Source: Membranipora membranacea (taxonomy: Eukaryota > Bryozoa > Gymnolaemata > Cheilostomatida > Membraniporidae). From it: 64,000 bases of DNA. The stretch covers positions 29,176,162 through 29,240,161 of the forward strand of contig OU612067.1 of the NCBI GenBank assembly GCA_914767715.1. Reading direction: 5' to 3'. Made by a program: the position numbers and the translations under genes. Under the pieces are notes generated by a model. The model was given only the letters and a program-made list of their open reading frames with translations, did not search any database and was not told where the DNA came from. Positions within the stretch are counted from its first letter, which is position 1; each line of letters opens with the position of its first letter. Shown here one piece after another: positions 57,792 through 64,000 of this stretch.

Positions 57792-58479
57792 TCAGCCGAA
57801 TTCTATCAGTCTTGGATGATCTAATCATCCTAAGGTGGCCCCACTTTAGTTTTAGCCTGCCTATAGCGTTCTCACCGGTGACCCGTGTAGCACTGTGTAT
57901 GTAATTATAATCTTTGACTCTCTGCAGGTTCTCGAGTTCCTCTTTGAATGGTTACATTAAACTGACGCTAAGGGCATAAGTACTATCACCTGTATGTACA
58001 ACGGAAAAGAAAGCTATTCAAAACTCCAAAACCTATACTTTATGCAGCTTCAGCGTTTGAAATTTTATAAATTCGCCATGGTAGAAGAATTTAAAATACT
58101 ACATGAAAAAACGTGATATACCATGGACAAATTAAATTTAGCTAGTAAAAAGGTTCACACTGTTTAGTTCATCAGGTCCATTGGCTATTTTAATTTTAGC
58201 TACTATGGTTTCGCTCCATTATAACATATATAAAAAAGGGTGAAATTAGCTACTTTTAAAATTAGCTACATCAACTAGCGAAAATGGGGAAAATTTGTGC
58301 AGATGAATACTTTAGTGTGTAGGGTATCACGTTAAAGGGCTGGCCGTTTTTAGGAATGCTAACCCAGAATGTGATGAACATTTGGTAGGTTCTGTAGAAG
58401 ACCATCAAGTGAGGAGTGGCGCAGAACCCTGGCGCAGAACCCTGGCATCATGCCATGACCCATGACTGATTCAAGATAG
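57792..58479. other. 3' flank, non-coding
   Basis: A doubled TGGCGCAGAACCC lies at 58416-58444. No gene supported. Confidence 0.4.
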
Positions 58480-59120
58480 AGTAAAAATGCATTTGCATAC
58501 AGCAGGCATGTTTATTCTCGTGGTATTTGACTCTGTTTGGATTGACGGTATCTTTTACATGTCATACTCGATTGAATTAAAAGTACCACTGAAGTTACTA
58601 CCGAAATTCCTGATAAAACTTGCTCTAAAAATCAATGTGACAGTGAGCACACTTTTTGAGTGTTATATTGGGTTACTTCAGGGAAATCTTTTGTCACCAA
58701 CACTTTACACAATTTGTGTTACCAATATCTTAAAAATTTGCCTCTAAACACAGAATGATCTCAATTAGCTGACGACACTTCTATCGTTGTCTCAGTCCAA
58801 AACCTCAGAGTTATCGACCTATTGTCAAGAAGCATCATTTCAGAACTGCTCAATAAATTGCGCTTGAAGGAAAAGTGTACTAAAACTAATATATTATCAT
58901 TGTATGGTTCATGTAATTCTCCTTCAATTATTAATTATTCACTCCGGTACATCGCACTGTTGATTTTAGGAGGAACAAAAATACAAACATACATACATCA
59001 AAATGAAAGAATACTGCAAAAGTTTCAGGAAATTAAATTGATGATGAATTGCATTTTGATGGTCATTTATATTGTTGTAAAAATACTCAACATAAATAAA
59101 ATAATATGTTGGAGCCATTT
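58480..59120 (+). mobile_element. RT fragment of a non-LTR retrotransposon
   Basis: 58499-58745 reads FDSVWIDGIFYMSYS (palm A, 'AFDSVWIDGLF.KL'), then LFECYIGLLQGNLLSPTLYT (motif B, 'G..QGD.LSP.LF'). After a stop, LADDTSIVVSVQNL near 58766 is motif C. The order and spacing confirm a reverse transcriptase palm. Frames are broken by a stop and a shift, and the 3' part fades by 59118. Confidence 0.8.
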
Positions 59121-59429
59121 ATATACAAAGGCTTGATTGTAGCCACAGGTAAATTTGTCGCAGAACAATGAATTTTACCGAAAAAAACGTTAACTTATAT
59201 TTGGGATCAAAATAACACAATGTCAGTCTATTGATGAAGAAAGATTCAACTCGAGTCCCGTTCGATCCAGGTGAGGAGCAACAGCATTTTACCATTGTAT
59301 ACATATATACAACATACATAAAACCCCTAAAAAATATTACGAAATTTGCGTGGTAGATTTATTGGAGGCATTTTTATATTCTAAGGGGTACTTTAATTGC
59401 TATAAAATCTATGACCACTATCGTATTTA

Positions 59430-61350
59430 ATAACATGACTGTTGCACATTGTGTGGGAATTATATTTGGAAGGATTTGTTGATGATTGTTTGATCAGCAA
59501 CCCTGACTCTGCTGTAATTGTAGCTGGGGATTTTAATAAAGCGAAGTTGACAACATGTAGCTCGTCATATCAATATGTAAACTTTAATACGAGACAGGAT
59601 AGGATGCTAGACTTGTGTTACTGTAACATCAAGGATGCGTATAAAGCCTATAAACTCCCACCTCTCAGTACATCAGACCACTCTGTAATTCAGCTCGTAC
59701 CAACATACCTGGCAAAGCACAAGAAAACCAAAAAAGCCAAGGTATCAGAATTAATCATAGACGCTGAAGCTATCGAAAAATGTAAAGCTACATTTGAAAC
59801 AACAGAGTGGAACAACAAAACAATTGACACGGTCTCTGAATACATTAATTATGTGGTAGCCACCAATTCCCAAACCAAGGAATTTTATATTAATGACAAT
59901 CAACGACCTTGGATTACCACAGAAATCAAAAAGCTGTTGATTGAGAAAAGGAAAGCTTTTAAATCAAAACAAACTGATCAACCCAAGCTAATACAGACCA
60001 ACATAAACAAACTGATTCATGAGGCAAAGCTGCAGTACAAAAATAAGATGCTCTCCCAAATGTCAACTAATATCAAGTCAGCATGGAAAGGGATTAAAAC
60101 CATGTCAGGCCTCGACAAACCTAAGACCAATGATTACAGCCTGATGTCCCCTGCGCAACAACAACAGCTAGCAGACGAACTCAATACATTTTACACCAGA
60201 TTCAGCATTCCTGATAGTGATGATCCAGCCAGCCACCCAGATGACCAGTCAGCCTCAAACATGCAGTGACGACACCAACACATCTCACACACTAGACCCA
60301 GCAGATGAGATAACCCCGAAGGGGTTGAGAGAGCAGCTACGCAGGTGTAAGACCGGCAAGGCGTCTGGACCACATAATTTATGCGATGAAATTTTTAAAT
60401 CTTGCTATTTTGAAGTGCCTTTCTTAAAAACCGAAAACAATATGTAACTGTTGGTGAAAAGAATTCCGATGTTTTAAAGTGTGCCATAGGCTGCCCACAA
60501 GGATGTGTACTTTCACCAGTGCATCTTTCTATATATACCGACTTTATTTGGGCTACTCAGCCAAATGTTCAATTGCTGAAGTACGCCTATGATTTGGCAC
60601 TAATAGGTCTGCTTAATTTTCAGAAAGAGGATTCCAATTTTTATTTTAATGCTGTAGATACTTTTTTAAACCAATGCAAGTCTGTGAATCTTTTGATCGA
60701 TGTTAGCAAAACCAAAGAGATGGTGGTGAGCTTTAGTGGATTGTACGGTATATATGAATATCTTTTTATTGACAACAATGTGATAGAAATAGTGGAGGAT
60801 TTTAAATATTTAGGTACTTTTTTTAGCTGTGATTTAAAATGGCAATCAAATACGGATTATATTTATAGAAAGCTGCGTCAACGATTTTATGTTTTTTCTA
60901 AGTTCAGACATTTTAAACCTACCTCCAAACAGAAACAGCATTTTATAGAAAGTATAATTTTTCCTGTTCTGGCATATAATATTGAAATGTGGTTCAGATC
61001 AACCACTGAGGGTGAAAGAACTAAGCTCCTCAAACTCTTTAGCAGAAATAAGTTTTATCTTGATATACCGATTTTCATCAGTGAAAGAATGGACAAATTA
61101 GCTGCCAGTTTTGTTTCAGATCAAAATCATATCCTTAATAGCTGCTACAGCAATGAACTAGTTCATTGGTTACAGCAAGTCTCAGAATTATTTTTCTATG
61201 CCTAGGAGTGTGTACTAAACGTTTTTACACAGTTTTATACCCCAGAGTATTCAAGTTGTAAACAGTATATGTATGACCATATGACAGAGCTTTTCAGTCA
61301 GCACATTGTAATTATTGTCTTTGACAAAATTACCAAATAAACTGAATCTG
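59430..61350 (+). mobile_element. Rex1/Babar-like non-LTR retrotransposon, internally deleted
   Basis: The 275-codon frame (59442-60269) is the C-terminal endonuclease: VIVAGDFNKAKL, QDRMLDLCYCNIKDAYKAY, STSDHSVIQLVP (catalytic SDH) and PWITTEIKKLL, a layout I associate with Rex1/Babar. The next frame (60217-60447) has GKASGPHNL, the start of RT, and the third (60519-61205) has CPQGCVLSPV, KYAYDLALIG, VSKTKEMVVSF, FKYLGTFFSCDLKW and YRKLRQRFYVFSKFRHF. Palm A is missing between SCYFE and the KNRKQYVTVG block, so the RT is internally deleted. In motif C YADD is YAYD. The 3' end has AATAAA and ACTGAATCTGAA near 61336-61350. Confidence 0.85.
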
Positions 61351-63004
61351 AAGCTGGATATTTTGTATATCAAGGCCAAGGCTGAGTCGTTGATCGCCTC
61401 CAATGAATTACTATCATCAGTGACTGTCTACTCAAAAGTAAAGGTAAAGTGAACTTTTGCGCTGCTTGATCCGCACAGCATGGCAGCAAAACCGAGTCCA
61501 AAAACCTCTAAAACACAACTTAAGTCAACAAAACTTTCAATTAGGAGATAACTACAGATTAGGACAAGGAGGAGAAGGCTGCAAATTCATCATTGTTTAT
61601 TCTGGGACACAAGAAAAATCATGTGCATTACTTCATAACGGTGGTTACAGGCTCACTGACAAAAGCTATATGATAATGTTTACGTGAGAATATTTTATGG
61701 TCACCGGTACTGAGCATTGCTATTAAGAAAGCTCATTGCTGGGAAAAACAAACAGCGCCTACGTCTAGCTGTGATCACCAACAGGGTTATGTTGTTTCGA
61801 CGTTTTTCATTAAATTCTTACTTCACTTTATCTAGATCTCACATAACAATATGAGTCACACTATGAGGTGGAAACAATTTGGTTCAAAATACTGGATTTT
61901 CGTTGGAGACCTTGAGGTGACCTCACACATGGCGTGGCAATGACCATGTTCTTCTGTTCTCAAAATTGGATAGGGTCGACGTCGAAGTCATATAACGCAG
62001 CTTCTGGTAGTACAAATGGGTCATGTTAAAATCTCTAAGCGCATTGTAGAGTCAGTAGCTTTATTGAGTGTTGTACAAAACAGGAGCTGACAAGCATTTG
62101 CATTTTCCGCTGCCCTCATGCTATAATTCATCGCAATCAGAATTTTTGTTCTTTATAGGGTGTCACAAGAATTGCATTTCCAGGTTAACTAGCTGGTCCC
62201 GGTTCAGATTCACAATCAGGTTGAAGTTGTTTTATTTTTATGAAATAATCCAGTGATGTCTCTTGAATGCAAATTCCAACAGAAAGAAGTGCACAATCAT
62301 TCTCCCAACCACAACATACTTGCAGACACTGACTTTACAAATCAGTGATTTATGTTGTACGAGTTTTAGGCAAGTAAAGTGAAATTTGAGTGGCTGTTAG
62401 AAAAACATAAAAAAAAGACGTGACTGACCAGTTCCTAACAAGGCATACAGTGGTTGTTTTACGTGTTTGTTAATTGGCAGTTAAATATTTTTGCAATGTT
62501 CTAGTTATTGCTATGTGTTTGGGCTCAGCGTTTGTTGAGTGTGCGAATATAAAGGAAAATGCCAGTGATATCCTCATTGAGCCTTCAGAGGTTTTTGACA
62601 AAGCTATGAATGAAGCCGAGGAGTACCCCAGATGATATCTTCACATCAACAAAATAGCGCAAGGATGAAAAGAAAATGCGAGATCATAAATCTACAACAC
62701 ATCCAAGTCACGCGCAGTCTTTTGATTTTGAGGTAAGACCTACCAAGTCCACTAAATCCAAAACCATGTTAATTTACATCGTTGAAGGTTTAGTATGCAG
62801 TAGCAGAAAAATAGCCTGCAGGCCATTAAGATGAATGTGAAATTGTTTTACAAAAATGCATTGCTGGGATAAACCTTGGTCCAAAGTTATTCATCAAAGA
62901 TTGGTGTGAAAATTAACTTTGAAAATCTCAATATTGTAAGGTTTCCTGGAGTGCCACACCTTGTACAATAACTTCTTTTGTAGCTAATTGTCAACCTATT
63001 GTTT
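61351..63004. other. Non-coding stretch
   Basis: No supported gene. TTAGGAGATAACT at 61542 is an isolated copy of the GGGAGATAA-type motif. Confidence 0.4.
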
Positions 63005-63830
63005 CTGAAGTATCCATGCCTCATTACATATTGCCACCCATTTTCACCCTGTGTTGAGAAATACATTGTGTGTCCACATGAATTGTGAGGGCGACCTCAA
63101 AATATGGATCCATTCCCATGATGGAGAAAAAAACATCAAAGAAATCCGCTGCCTTTAGGGATTGCATGTGGGCATCTCGCGCTGATATCAAAGATGCTAA
63201 CTGCTCTGCCACACCACAACTCAGTGCAAACTGATCCTTCAAGCTCAGTGCGAACTGGCGGGTGTTTCGATGGCTTGAAGAGCCCTGAAAATAGCGTCAG
63301 GTTGATCCATGAAAATGTAGTGATAGACAACAATACCCGATGGCTGTAAACACAAAATGTGAGGGAATTTTTTAGGAGTATCCTCAAAGCTGTGACATCG
63401 ATTGAGTGAGTTCCCTCTAGTTGATGGGACAGATTGCGTTGAAAAGCACTAGTAATTTAGTATTCTAGTATCTAATCAAGCCCTTGATCTAGGCTTTTAG
63501 CTTCTTAGCCCTATCATGAGCCCATAGAAATGTAGGTTTGGAGTGTCTTTAACCAGCTTTAAAAAACCCTCTGTTCTCAAAAATTACTGGAATAAATTCA
63601 CAAGAACATCATCACACATCTTAATTAACCTCTACCTCGATCTCTCAACGTCATATGATTTTCGGATGTATTTCAATTTTTCAACATTTGGAATATCATG
63701 CTAATAGCTTTGAAAAATGGTGGACAAATGTAATGGAGCAAAGAAATTCTGTCATAGGTAATCAAATCATCCTTGCCTATAAACCTTTAAGGGATTAACA
63801 GGATTCTACTTTGTCATAAGGTACTCAAAA
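63005..63830 (+). repeat. Interspersed repeat related to the 38708-39730 element
   Basis: Direct-orientation similarity to 38860-39340. Shared blocks include TATTCTAGTATCTAATCAAG, CTTGATCTAG, TTTGGAGTGTCT and TGTAATGGAGCA, in the same order, with about 230 extra bases near 63090-63330. The outer ends of the 38708 element are not found here. Confidence 0.7.
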
Positions 63831-64000
63831 AGATATTAGACATTGCTGGTGATGTAGCAGTTCAATTTTGCAACTAGGACTTAGAAGCAGGTAGGCAAAA
63901 GTTTTTTATCATTATGTCTCGGAGTCATCAATAATTGGATTAAGCTAGATTTGTTTGTTTTCAATATAATGTGAAACAGCAGTATGCATCATTTGTAACA

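Overview
This window looks like AT-rich nuclear DNA from an invertebrate animal, probably a lophotrochozoan and possibly a mollusc (moderate confidence). The evidence is spliced genes with GT/AG introns, one canonical nuclear tRNA-Gly(GCC), tRNA-derived SINE-like repeats, many animal-type non-LTR retrotransposons, hAT and TTAA-flanked miniature transposons, and repeated hairpin ends of the form GGGAGATAA, which I associate with mollusc genomes. No bacterial operons, phage genes, CRISPR arrays or viral genes were seen.

Two host loci are supported. The first (35714-42814, plus strand) is a six-exon extracellular protein: a Cys-rich N-terminal module, a calcium-binding EGF module (DIDEC) and a pentraxin domain ending in a natural stop. 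The second (about 53226-57791, plus) is a nuclear-type protein: short linker exons, a Lys/Pro-rich exon, an acidic exon, a Myb/SANT-like DNA-binding domain split over three exons and a basic C-terminal exon. Both carry lesions or competing splice choices: two in-frame TAGs in pentraxin exon 4 that an alternative intron would remove, and in the Myb/SANT gene a one-base frame break plus an 889-bp hAT element inserted exactly on a splice acceptor. A possible third gene fragment (23101-23713) is weak.

Most of the rest is transposon remains. Left third (1-17.9 kb): 3' fragments of non-LTR elements, an RNase H-bearing element on the minus strand, and a nested composite at 7.6-12.0 kb in which one non-LTR element is interrupted by a TTAA-flanked fold-back MITE and by a 2.48-kb inverted-repeat transposon with a 6-bp target duplication. 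Removing both insertions restores the host reading frame at each junction. Middle (18-35 kb): the tRNA gene, SINE-like repeats, a 629-bp fold-back enclosing a tRNA-like unit, an 868-bp hAT element with a perfect 8-bp duplication, and small perfect hairpins. Right half: endonuclease/RT remains at 44.7-45.8 kb (plus) and 46.4-48.7 kb (minus), a 1.37-kb near-perfect palindrome (50803-52174), a minisatellite in an intron of the Myb/SANT gene, an RT fragment, and a Rex1/Babar-like element (59.4-61.35 kb) with an internal deletion.

All calls come from reading the sequence and conceptual translations; no database search was run. Family names rest on motif recognition.
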